From Thermoplasmata archaeon (GTDB lineage Archaea > Thermoplasmatota > Thermoplasmata > Thermoplasmatales > Thermoplasmataceae): a stretch of 6,338 nt of DNA. Positions 1 through 6,338 of the stretch are shown one piece after another. The position numbers and the translations under genes were made by a program. The DNA lies in assembly GCA_021826765.1 (NCBI GenBank), contig JAKAYK010000059.1, forward strand, positions 1 to 6,338, given 5' to 3'. The notes under the pieces were generated by a model. The model did not search any database. It was not told the DNA's origin and saw only the letters and a list, made by a program, of their open reading frames with translations. Numbering within the stretch: position 1 is the stretch's first letter; each line of letters opens with the position of its first letter.

Positions 1-595
1 TGGAATCGCTTATTGATGAGGCAAAGTTCACATCATGTATGACGCAAATGATGCTCTTTCCAACATTTTTCATCCTCCCAATTATTTTTGTGAGCATGTG
101 TATTCTGTCTATATCCAGGAAGGATGTGGGTTCATCCAGAAGCATGTAATCTGCATCCTGGTAAATTGCAGCAGCGATGCTGACCATCCTCTTCTCTCCA
201 CCACTTAAAGTTGCAAAATCCCTTCCTGATAACTTTGATATTCCACATGTTTCAAGTGCATTCATCAGTTCATTTCTGTCATTTCCCCGGGAATAGGCAG
301 ATATTTCCATGACATCCTTCACTGTGAAGCTCATGGGGACTGGAAGTTCCTGCTGCACAAGTGTTATCTTCCTTGCCATTTCCCTGGGTCTTAGGGTATC
401 AGAAGATATACCGTCAATCATGACACTTCCACTCTGCTTTCTGATCATTCCAGTGATACCGTACAGGGAGCTTGTCTTTCCAGAACCGTTCTTGCCGCAT
501 ATGGAAAGGACCTCTCCTTTATTCACCTTGAAGGTGATGGGGCCAATTTCAGTAATGCCTCTCCTCACAACAACATGATCCACATCAAGCGTCAT
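1..595 (-). CDS. ABC transporter ATP-binding protein, BtuD/FecE type (3' end beyond window)
   Basis: This is the nucleotide-binding subunit that would power the importer encoded just upstream by the permease and binding-protein genes; it acts on the cytoplasmic face of the membrane. Reading from the ATG at 595, 198 residues are present and the C-terminus lies off the left edge; family members usually run to about 250 residues. Visible motifs in order are Walker A GKNGSGKT (34-41), Q-loop glutamine (Q81/Q82), ABC signature LSGGE (130-134), Walker B YMLLDEPT with D154/E155 (150-157), D-loop FLD (159-161) and switch histidine H187 in VIHD. All catalytic elements are intact. The aromatic A-loop residue usual before Walker A is not evident (R11-R12-G13 sits there); E. 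coli BtuD also seems to lack it. The start codon overlaps the last 11 bp of the permease gene and has an AAGGAG site 8 nt upstream, so translation is probably coupled. The family call is firm; the transported substrate is not. Confidence 0.95.
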   Translation of the reverse strand, partial: MTLDVDHVVVRRGITEIGPITFKVNKGEVLSICGKNGSGKTSSLYGITGMIRKQSGSVMIDGISSDTLRPREMARKITLVQQELPVPMSFTVKDVMEISAYSRGNDRNELMNALETCGISKLSGRDFATLSGGEKRMVSIAAAIYQDADYMLLDEPTSFLDIDRIHMLTKIIGRMKNVGKSIICVIHDVNFASSISDS

Positions 596-1643
596 AATAT
601 CCGCTCCTTGAAAGCTTCATCATGAGTCCTATGAAGAATGGCACACCTATGATGCCAGTGATGATCCCTATGGGAATGACTTCTCCAAACACCAGGACAT
701 GCGCAATATCATTGCATATGACAAGAAAGGTGGCCCCAAGTATTCCTGATGATGGAATGACATACTTGTTGGAACCGCCATATATGAGCCTTGATACATG
801 TGGAAAAATAAGCCCCACAAACCCGATTATACCGCTTATGGAAACGGCTGCAGACACGGAGAGAGTGGTAATGATTATGATTATTGCCTTGGACACTTCA
901 ACATTCACGCCCACAGCCCTTGCATGGTTTTCTCCCATCTGGAGCGCGTTGAGTTCATTGCTCATTGTAAAAAGCACAAAACTGCAAAGCATCACAACCG
1001 GAACAATCACGTAGTCTTCCCCCCACTGGATTCCCTGTATGGATCCCAGAAGCCATATGAAAACTTCAGTGACATATCTTGGATTTGAATAGAGAAGAAG
1101 TGCAACCATGGATGATACAAAAAGAGAAACTGCAATGCCTGAAAGAAGAAGGAATGTTGGTGGTGCCCTGCCATTCCTCATGGAGATGAGGTATACCGTC
1201 AGTACGATGAGGACTGAGAAGATGAAAGCCATGAAGGAAATGGTGAAATATCCAAGGAATGAGAGGCCACCCACAATGGCAATCACCGCACCAAGTGCAG
1301 CACCGCTTGAAATCCCGGTGACATATGGATCAGTGATTGGATTCCTGAACACGCTCTGTATTGTTGCACCACCGATGGACAGGGATGCTCCCACTGCCAT
1401 GGCCCCTACAATCTCAGGTTCCCTGAGTTGGGTCACAATTATGTAGTATGCAGATGGGACATAAACATGATGAAATCCTATCTGCTTGAGCAGGGATGCG
1501 ATGATATACTGAATCGGGACAGATACGGGCCCTATATCCATGGACAGTATCATGGAAAGCAGAAGTGCTACAATGGACAGAAGCAATCCCAGAGGTTTCC
1601 TCCCCCGGGGGAAGAAATATCCAAAATGAATGCTTCTGAACAT
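585..1643 (-). CDS. FecCD/BtuC-family ABC transporter permease
   Basis: This is the membrane-spanning subunit of a type II ABC importer for cobalamin, ferric siderophore or haem-like substrates; it would form a homodimeric channel. The 352 residues match the usual 320-350 of the family and contain about ten hydrophobic helices, the first at about 17-35 after a basic N-terminus. Family hallmarks are the block from G91 to D105 containing Q96 and R100-N-P (the GxxxQxxxRNP..DP signature), the motif WLLGSIQG (197-204), and the C-terminal coupling region GFVGLIFPHVSR (274-285) that docks on the ATPase. After it come ND (311-312) and the segment EVIPIGIITGIIGVPFF (321-337), equivalent to the family's P-x-E-x-P-x-G...G-x-P-x-F. 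The start ATG is 7 nt after the binding-protein stop, with GTGAGGAG at 1654-1647 as a close-spaced ribosome site that overlaps that stop codon. The stop codon lies inside the ATPase start. The substrate cannot be read from the sequence. Confidence 0.95.
   Translation of the reverse strand: MFRSIHFGYFFPRGRKPLGLLLSIVALLLSMILSMDIGPVSVPIQYIIASLLKQIGFHHVYVPSAYYIIVTQLREPEIVGAMAVGASLSIGGATIQSVFRNPITDPYVTGISSGAALGAVIAIVGGLSFLGYFTISFMAFIFSVLIVLTVYLISMRNGRAPPTFLLLSGIAVSLFVSSMVALLLYSNPRYVTEVFIWLLGSIQGIQWGEDYVIVPVVMLCSFVLFTMSNELNALQMGENHARAVGVNVEVSKAIIIIITTLSVSAAVSISGIIGFVGLIFPHVSRLIYGGSNKYVIPSSGILGATFLVICNDIAHVLVFGEVIPIGIITGIIGVPFFIGLMMKLSRSGYYDA
604..609 (-). promoter_or_regulatory. Shine-Dalgarno site of the ATPase gene
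   Basis: The minus strand reads AAGGAG here, ending 8 nt before the ATG at 595 and lying inside the 3' end of the permease gene. It supports this ATG as the true start and internal initiation or translational coupling within the ABC operon. Confidence 0.7.
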
Positions 1644-1650
1644 GGACTCC

Positions 1651-2619
1651 TCACTGTACCTGAACAGGTTCAGGATTGTACTGAAGTGCTATGGGGAACG
1701 GTGGAATCTGCACAGTTGTATTGTATATTTTTTCCATGAGCCACTCAATGGCAAATATGGCCCTGAAATTCGGCTCCTGGAATATGTTATCATCGAATAT
1801 GTTCAGGATATGCCCGGTTTTGTATGCTGTGGTATTGATATAGGGCTGGCTGTTTATAAGGCTGTCATTGAAGTACTGATCAAGGACAAGATACTGTGGG
1901 TTGGATGATACGATAACTTCATTTGATATTTCATAGAAACCGCTCTGAATGTCTGCAATGTTTATGAGATGGGAATAGGAGAAAATCTGGTTCATGAATG
2001 TATTATTGCCTGCTGTCCATGTGCCATGGGAGCCCGGATAGAGTGCATAGAACATTGTGTACTCATTTGAAACGGAAACAGAGGAGAATGCATCAAGTGA
2101 TTCATTCATCCATGTGTTGATCAGGGTTGCATTCTGAACTGTACCTGTGAGCATTCCGAGGAAGGTGGTCTGGTTCTCTATGAGAGACATGCTTGTGCCA
2201 GTTCCTGATGAGAGGAATATGTAATTGATCCCTATGGATGTGAGCTGGTTCACCTGTGACTGGCTGTAGTTTGTGAATGAAATAACTGCATCAGGGGAGA
2301 GATTCACAATCTGCTGGACACTCATGGTAGGGTAGTCTGTCACGTTGGGAAGGCTCTCGTTTGGAGGGTAAGTATCAAAGCAGTTCCCTCCCACAAGGTA
2401 CTTGAATGACCCAAGAGCATAAAGCGTTGCTGTGGCGGCAGGATCAAGCGAAACGATCCTTGTCATATGCATGCCCGAAACATTAGAATTCACATTGAGA
2501 ACCCTGCCTGTTGAGTGGGAAGAGTTAATTGCAAGGTATGCAACCCCGGCCACAATAACTCCCGCTATGACTATAAGAACTGCAATTTTCCTGAGTGTAG
2601 AAGATGAAAATTCTTTCAT
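1651..2619 (-). CDS. Membrane-anchored periplasmic-binding-protein family substrate receptor (BtuF/FecB-like)
   Basis: This is the extracytoplasmic substrate receptor of the adjacent ABC importer. Its 322 residues begin with a short, partly basic stretch (K2, R10, K11) and one hydrophobic helix at about 12-31. There is no lipobox cysteine, so it is probably held by an uncleaved or signal-anchor helix rather than a lipid. The mature part opens with TRIVSLDPAATATLYALG (53-70), the typical first strand and helix of the Peripla_BP_2 fold (PF01497). VQQIVNLSPDAVIS (101-114) follows, equivalent to the family's 'E.i..L.PDlVi' segment. The C-terminal lobe ends with an amphipathic helix near 285-299. 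Thirteen N-x-S/T sequons are present between residues 32 and 300, suggesting dense glycosylation of an exposed protein. It is the first gene of the ABC unit, with its own TATA-like box at leaderless spacing. The ligand (B12, iron chelate, haem) is unresolved; the only cysteine is C80. Confidence 0.9.
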   Translation of the reverse strand: MKEFSSSTLRKIAVLIVIAGVIVAGVAYLAINSSHSTGRVLNVNSNVSGMHMTRIVSLDPAATATLYALGSFKYLVGGNCFDTYPPNESLPNVTDYPTMSVQQIVNLSPDAVISFTNYSQSQVNQLTSIGINYIFLSSGTGTSMSLIENQTTFLGMLTGTVQNATLINTWMNESLDAFSSVSVSNEYTMFYALYPGSHGTWTAGNNTFMNQIFSYSHLINIADIQSGFYEISNEVIVSSNPQYLVLDQYFNDSLINSQPYINTTAYKTGHILNIFDDNIFQEPNFRAIFAIEWLMEKIYNTTVQIPPFPIALQYNPEPVQVQ

Positions 2620-2640
2620 AAATATGAAATTATCTTCAAC

Positions 2641-2648
2641 TATATAAT
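2641..2648 (-). promoter_or_regulatory. Archaeal TATA box of the ABC importer operon (leaderless spacing)
   Basis: The minus strand reads ATTATATA here, preceded by an A-rich stretch that could serve as a BRE. Its centre is about 25 nt upstream of the binding-protein ATG at 2619, so transcription would start at or next to the A of the ATG. No Shine-Dalgarno motif is visible before that ATG, which agrees with a leaderless first gene. The box lies only 8 nt beyond the MFS stop codon. This is inferred from motif and spacing alone. Confidence 0.6.
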
Positions 2649-2655
2649 TATTTTT

Positions 2656-3810
2656 TTATGTGCGGTATTGCCTGAATCTCAGGAAGAAGACAACATCATA
2701 CAGTGCCTTGAGGCCACCAGCAACCTCCGGAATTGCGGATGGAAGTATTTCCAGGAGGGCCCCTCCTGCAGCAGGTGCAGGTATGATGGAAGTGTTCCTT
2801 GCAGCGATGAATTGCGAATTTGTGGTTATTCTGTCCTTTTCCGGAATTATGGTGTTGATGAATGTGTCCCTGGGAGGAACATCCATCTGGCTTGTGGTCT
2901 GCCTTGCGAAGAGCATGATTTCACTGAACAGGAGACTGTGGAACACTGCCATCAGGATGAGGAATCCATTGCTCAGTAGATGGGTGTATACCATGGTCCT
3001 TACCAGTCCGAAAGATGTGGATAATCTTCCTGAAATGAGCACAGAGACTGCAGAGAGGATGTTCACCACAACAAATATGAAACCTGTGTCGGCAAGGCTT
3101 GTGGAGTAAACGAGCAGGAACCACAGGGAAAGCATGGATGCATTCACGAGGCCCCCTGCAAAGGAGTCAAGGGAGAACAGGGATGCAAGCTCATTCCTGA
3201 GTTTCCCTGTTTCCGGGGAGATTTCAGTTCTGGTGGATCTGCTGGAATGTTCAGGGAACCTGTAGAAGAGGTACGGGACTCCTGAAAAGAGTGATATGGC
3301 AAGGCTCAGGTAAAATATATCCCGGAAACTGATTCCCGAATAGAAGAGGAGGAGCGCAGATGCAATGGTGTTTCCTCCGTAGGAGAGGAAGTTATAGTAT
3401 CCATACGAGATGGCCTTTGCTCTCTGGCTCGATGCATTCTTCCCAATGGAATACTGTTCAAGGGCCTGGTTTGCAGACATATCTTTTCCTGAAAGTGGAA
3501 TTCCTCCTGCAGCCAGAGAAATGACATAGACTGTGGCATCCTGGAACACAGATAGAAAGAAAAGTGAAAAGAAAAGCAGGGCCCAGAGTGAAATGAGAAT
3601 CCACCTTAGGGGTATATTGATCCTGGGGAACACGTACACAAATATGGTTGATGAAACTCCGCTTATGGCTATGACAATTCCGATCTGAAGTGCACTGTAT
3701 CCCTCATGGATCAGGAAGAATGGTGCAGATATGGCAAGCAGCGTGAAAACAAAAGAACGGAGAAGGCGTGATATGGAAACAGGCAGTACAGAAGAGATCA
3801 TATCAGTCAA
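2656..3810 (-). CDS. Major facilitator superfamily transporter, substrate unknown
   Basis: This is a polytopic membrane transporter of 384 residues, close to the usual 390-420 for a 12-helix MFS protein. Hydrophobic segments run from about residue 20 to 375 in two halves, separated by a hydrophilic cytoplasmic loop at about 184-212 (rich in S, R, E and K). The second half contains ARQTTSQMDVPPRDTFINTIIPEKDR (302-327), a region I recall as conserved ('QMDVP.R..[FY]....P...R') in a group of archaeal and bacterial MFS proteins with no assigned substrate. The frame opens with a TTG at 3810, 8 nt after a GATGGTG ribosome-site-like motif. An ATG at 3801 is the alternative and would shorten the protein by three residues. 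It follows the acetyl-CoA synthetase by 15 nt in the same reading frame and is surely co-transcribed with it. An organic-acid or drug carrier role is possible, but nothing in the sequence proves a substrate. Confidence 0.88.
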   Translation of the reverse strand: MTDMISSVLPVSISRLLRSFVFTLLAISAPFFLIHEGYSALQIGIVIAISGVSSTIFVYVFPRINIPLRWILISLWALLFFSLFFLSVFQDATVYVISLAAGGIPLSGKDMSANQALEQYSIGKNASSQRAKAISYGYYNFLSYGGNTIASALLLFYSGISFRDIFYLSLAISLFSGVPYLFYRFPEHSSRSTRTEISPETGKLRNELASLFSLDSFAGGLVNASMLSLWFLLVYSTSLADTGFIFVVVNILSAVSVLISGRLSTSFGLVRTMVYTHLLSNGFLILMAVFHSLLFSEIMLFARQTTSQMDVPPRDTFINTIIPEKDRITTNSQFIAARNTSIIPAPAAGGALLEILPSAIPEVAGGLKALYDVVFFLRFRQYRT

Positions 3811-3818
3811 AGCAGATG

Positions 3819-3825
3819 CACCATC
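3819..3825 (-). promoter_or_regulatory. Ribosome-binding-like site deciding the MFS start
   Basis: The minus strand reads GATGGTG, partly complementary to the CACCUCC end of archaeal 16S rRNA. It lies directly after the acetyl-CoA synthetase stop codon. It is 8 nt from the TTG at 3810 and 17 nt from the ATG at 3801, so spacing favours the TTG start. The match is partial. Confidence 0.4.
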
Positions 3826-5811
3826 TCATGATGATTCCTTCATGAAAGAATCGATTGCGTCACGTATCTCATCCACGGAAGCTGAATTCTCCAGAGTGCT
3901 GATATCTCCCGGCAGCTGGTTGAGGGCCACAGCCTTTATGACCCTCCTCATGATCTTTCCGCTCCTTGTTTTTGGAAGTGATCCAACAATGTGGATTTCG
4001 TCCGGAACGTATATGGGGCCCATCTGTTTTCTTATATCTTTTCTAATCCTTGCCACTGCTTCTCCAGACGATTCGTTTCCGTTCCTCAGGACTGCAAAGG
4101 CAACAATGGCTTCCCCTTTCACAGGATCAGGTCTGCCAAACACAGCAGATTCTGCAACGCCTCCGGAGGCTATGACTGCATTCTCAATCTCAATTGTGCC
4201 AAGCCTGTGTCCTGATACGTTCAATACCTCATCTGCCCTTCCAAGTATCCAGAAATATCCTTCACTGTCCCTGATGGCATAGTCTCCACAGTTGTACATT
4301 CCGGGAAATTTCTCGAAATATGCCTTCACATACCTTTCAGGATCTTTGTTGAGCGTCATGAACATCCCTGGCCATGGTTTCCTGTATGCAATGTAACCCT
4401 TCGTTCCGTCTGCAACCTCTTTTCCATTTTCATCAAGTACAACAGGATCAACACCTGGGAGGGGGAAGGTTGCAGATCCGGGCTTGAGTGGAGGCAATCC
4501 AATTCCCAGAGCAGGGGCCAGCATGAAACCTCCCGTTTCGGTCTGCCAGTAAGTATCTATAATGGGGCACCGGTAATTCCCTGCGTTATCGTAGTACCAT
4601 TTCCATGAAGCAGGATTTATGGGTTCACCCACTGAGCCAAGCACCTTGAGGGAAGAGAGGTCATGGGCCCTGACATAATCTTCCCCAAATTTCATAAGTG
4701 TCCTTATGGCAGTTGGTGAGGTGTAAAGCATATTTATCCTGTATTTTTCTATGATCTCCCACATTCTTCCAGGGGAAGGAAATGTTATGGAACCTTCATA
4801 GATCACTGATGTGAGGCCCAACAGGAGAGGTGCGAAGACAATATAGCTGTGCCCTGTGATCCATCCTATGTCCGCTGCACACCACCACCTGTCATTCTCG
4901 TCAGGGGAGAAAGCCCATTTCAATGTGTTGGCGGTCCAGACAGCATATCCTCCGGTGCTGTGTACTGCACCCTTGGGCTTTCCTGTTGTTCCGGAAGTAT
5001 ACAGGATGAATAATGGATCGGAAGAATCTACCCATTCAGGCTCAACAGCCACAGGAGAATCTTTTGCAACATCATGCCACCACACATCCCTTGCTTCATC
5101 CATTGTGACTTCAGATCCTGTCCTCTTGACCACAACAACTGTGTTCACAGTAGAGGTTTCCTCCAGTGCGTCATCCACAATCTTCTTCAGTTCAATGATC
5201 TTTCCGTTTCTGAATCCTCCGTCTGCTGTTATGACCATTGTTGAACCAGAATCTTTTATCCTGTCTGCAAGTGCTGCTGAGCCGAACCCTGCAAAAACAA
5301 AGGAGAAGACAATGCCCAATCTTGCGCATGCAAGCACGGCAGTGATGGATTCAATTATCATGGGCATGTAAATTATTGCCCTGTCTCCCTTCTTCATTCC
5401 CATATTCTTCAGGGCCCTTGCAAAATTATTGACTCTCCTGTATAATCCATCATAGGTGATTATTTTCTCATCACCATTCTCTGCAACCCATATGTAGGCT
5501 GCCTTGTTTCTCCTGTTTCCAAGGGCATGCCTGTCCACTGCATTGTAACACATATTTGTTTTTCCGTTGACAAACCACTTATAGAAAGGTGCTTTGCTGT
5601 CATCAAGAACCCTGTCCCACTTCCTGTGCCAGTATATAATTTCAGAGTGTTTTTCCCAGAACTCTTCCGGGTTTTCTATGCTCTTTGAGTATAAGTCCCT
5701 GTATGTTGCAAGTCCCATATGATAAATTTCATCCCTGCTGGGTTCACGGTTCTGCCCGGTCTCTACCATGAGGGCACATGATTTCGAACCTATTTTAAAA
5801 TTGTTAAACAT
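3826..5811 (-). CDS. acs: Acetyl-CoA synthetase, AMP-forming
   Basis: It converts acetate, ATP and CoA to acetyl-CoA, AMP and PPi in the cytoplasm, via an acetyl-adenylate. The 661 residues match the usual ~650 of Acs. Motifs in order are the P-loop YTSGTTGKPKG (271-281), WWCAADIGWITGHSY (309-323), GSVGEPINP (392-400), DTYWQTETGG (419-428), YNCGD with ribose-binding D510, GRADEVLNVSGHR (524-536) with R525, hinge D527 and R536, and PKTRSGKIMRR (613-623) with catalytic, acetylatable K619. Pocket residues I318, T319, V394, G395 and W422 align at constant offset with I312, T313, V388, G389 and W416 of Methanothermobacter Acs1, so acetate (or propionate) is the likely substrate. The start is uncertain. 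ATG 5811 is the longest choice, with GAGAGG 4 nt upstream. ATG 5769 (M15) sits about 26 nt after a TTTAAAAT box and just before the REPSRDEIY segment where I expect homology to begin. It heads a unit with the MFS gene. The PKTRSGK context suggests possible control by lysine acetylation. Confidence 0.95.
   Translation of the reverse strand: MFNNFKIGSKSCALMVETGQNREPSRDEIYHMGLATYRDLYSKSIENPEEFWEKHSEIIYWHRKWDRVLDDSKAPFYKWFVNGKTNMCYNAVDRHALGNRRNKAAYIWVAENGDEKIITYDGLYRRVNNFARALKNMGMKKGDRAIIYMPMIIESITAVLACARLGIVFSFVFAGFGSAALADRIKDSGSTMVITADGGFRNGKIIELKKIVDDALEETSTVNTVVVVKRTGSEVTMDEARDVWWHDVAKDSPVAVEPEWVDSSDPLFILYTSGTTGKPKGAVHSTGGYAVWTANTLKWAFSPDENDRWWCAADIGWITGHSYIVFAPLLLGLTSVIYEGSITFPSPGRMWEIIEKYRINMLYTSPTAIRTLMKFGEDYVRAHDLSSLKVLGSVGEPINPASWKWYYDNAGNYRCPIIDTYWQTETGGFMLAPALGIGLPPLKPGSATFPLPGVDPVVLDENGKEVADGTKGYIAYRKPWPGMFMTLNKDPERYVKAYFEKFPGMYNCGDYAIRDSEGYFWILGRADEVLNVSGHRLGTIEIENAVIASGGVAESAVFGRPDPVKGEAIVAFAVLRNGNESSGEAVARIRKDIRKQMGPIYVPDEIHIVGSLPKTRSGKIMRRVIKAVALNQLPGDISTLENSASVDEIRDAIDSFMKESS
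5792..5799 (-). promoter_or_regulatory. Alternative TATA-like box for a shorter, leaderless acs
   Basis: The minus strand reads TTTAAAAT, centred about 26 nt upstream of the in-frame ATG at 5769. This is nearly the same geometry as the promoter of the ABC operon. If used, transcription would begin at codon M15 and the first 14 residues of the longest frame would not be made. Confidence 0.35.
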
Positions 5812-5841
5812 TGGCCCTCTCGATATTTGACATCTAAATTA

Positions 5842-5858
5842 TCCTAAATTTTATAGGA
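5842..5858 (-). promoter_or_regulatory. TATA-like box inside a short inverted repeat upstream of acs
   Basis: The minus strand reads TATAAAAT at 5855-5848, the best TATA match in the acs upstream region, flanked by BRE-like purines. It predicts a transcription start near 5825, giving a leader of about 14 nt to ATG 5811 that includes GAGAGG (5821-5816). TCCTA/TAGGA arms (5842-5846 and 5854-5858, 7-nt spacer) surround the box, so a dimeric repressor could overlap it. Such short arms can arise by chance in AT-rich DNA. A weaker box (ATAATTTA, 5842-5835) would give a leaderless start at 5811. Confidence 0.4.
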
Positions 5859-5881
5859 ATTTTCCCTGCCTCTTCCATTGA

Positions 5882-6338
5882 AGAATTAATGCTGCTGCGG
5901 GAGATGGGCACAAAGAATTTTCAATCCGCCAAGGCTACAAAGCTCAGTGCAAGAGTTGTGGAAACAAGCAACATTAAAAATTCACAGATCTTCAAAATAA
6001 ACTACACATAAGGAGAGGAAGACGAAATGCTGGAGAATATTTGAGATCGGGGCCTGTTGATACTTGTAGCATTGGTCAAGAATCAGGAAATCAACAGGGC
6101 GAATTCCGAAGTTTCAGCATCTGGTCATTTATTGCTCAGACGAGTGGGCAAGTTAAAGTTCTATTAGTGTGTAAACTACATGCAGAACCTTTGCTTTATC
6201 TAGCTGATAAAGAAGAAAAAAGGCATATATTATACAAAGGGGCCACAAATATTATTATCAGATGGTTCTATTGTATCTGGAAAGCTTAGGAAAAGGCTAT
6301 ATGGCTTAGAAGTTTGTTAAAGTGGGTTAGTCACTGGT
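5882..6338 (+). pseudogene. Gene-poor AT-rich tail with a broken frame; possible transposase remnant
   Basis: No intact gene is visible here. One plus-strand frame beginning after the TGA at 5879-5881 is interrupted only by TAA at 5975-5977 and TAG at 6287-6289 in about 152 codons, far fewer stops than the other frames. Near its start it encodes GYKAQCKSCGNKQH (5933-5974). After the first stop come K, F, T and D, together recalling the 'RYKCKxCGxxFTD' zinc-ribbon end at the N-terminus of many insertion-sequence transposases. The first cysteine pair expected in a full ribbon is absent, and no DDE motif or terminal inverted repeat is seen. Sampled stretches near 6181-6300 are about one-third G+C, well below the neighbouring acs gene. 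A decayed insertion sequence is my best guess; a non-coding spacer with a chance open frame is equally possible. Confidence 0.22.

Noticed and set aside
622..1014. Plus-strand open frame opposite the permease
   Set aside because: It is a shadow of the hydrophobic FecCD permease codons, with no independent domain.
2651..2657. T-run on the plus strand between the MFS and binding-protein genes as a terminator
   Set aside because: All genes here run on the minus strand, where this is an A-run. Archaeal terminators need T-runs on the coding strand, so it more likely forms part of the promoter's AT-rich upstream element.
3731..4282. Plus-strand open frame of 183 codons across the acs-MFS junction
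   Set aside because: It is antisense to two conserved minus-strand genes, and its content reflects their reverse complement rather than a protein family.
4856..5371. Long plus-strand open frame (171 codons) opposite acs
   Set aside because: It lies wholly antisense to well-supported acs coding sequence, its translation is low-complexity (S/T-rich) with no recognisable domain, and no promoter or ribosome site fits it.
6009..6044. Mini-ORF M-L-E-N-I with a strong AAGGAG-like site (6010-6015) ahead of ATG 6027
   Set aside because: The frame ends after five codons and the continuation is broken by several stops. The purine-rich motif alone does not support a gene.
6041..6289. 82-codon plus-strand frame starting at TTG 6041 as a real small gene
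   Set aside because: There is no ribosome site at proper spacing, no recognisable domain and a rare start codon. The same frame extends upstream past 6041 to a stop at 5975, so it is better viewed as part of a degraded or chance frame.

Overview
This window looks like archaeal chromosomal DNA, most likely from the Thermoplasmata (Thermoplasma/Ferroplasma/Cuniculiplasma-type acidophiles). This placement is inferred from several signs. The binding-protein gene has a TATA-like box centred about 25 nt upstream of its ATG, the spacing of an archaeal leaderless transcript. The genes inside transcription units instead carry Shine-Dalgarno-like sequences. The extracytoplasmic binding protein has an N-terminal membrane anchor without a lipobox cysteine and is very rich in N-glycosylation sequons. 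AGG/AGA arginine codons are common. No 16S rRNA or other taxonomic marker is present.

All five convincing genes lie on the minus strand and form two probable transcription units. Unit 1 (about 5850 down to 2656) holds an AMP-forming acetyl-CoA synthetase, followed after 15 nt by a major-facilitator-superfamily transporter. Unit 2 (about 2645 down past the left edge) holds a BtuFCD/FecBCDE-type ABC importer. Its order is membrane-anchored substrate-binding protein, FecCD-family permease (7-nt gap), then ATPase (11-bp overlap, cut off by the window edge). The unit 2 promoter is squeezed between the MFS stop codon and the binding-protein start.

Functionally, the synthetase retains all five residues known to line the acetate pocket of archaeal Acs, so acetate (or propionate) activation to acyl-CoA is well supported. 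The substrate of the neighbouring MFS protein is unknown; organic-acid movement is a guess from linkage only. The ABC system belongs to the family that imports cobalamin, ferric siderophores or haem, and the sequence does not settle which.

The right end (about 5880-6338) has no intact gene. It becomes clearly more AT-rich, and one plus-strand frame is unusually open, with only two stops in about 152 codons. Near its start that frame has a C-x-x-C knuckle resembling transposase zinc ribbons. It may be a decayed insertion-sequence remnant, but the evidence is weak. I found no rRNA, tRNA, CRISPR array or intact mobile element, and no clearly novel system. The observations below concern start sites, promoters, gene coupling and this degenerate tail.
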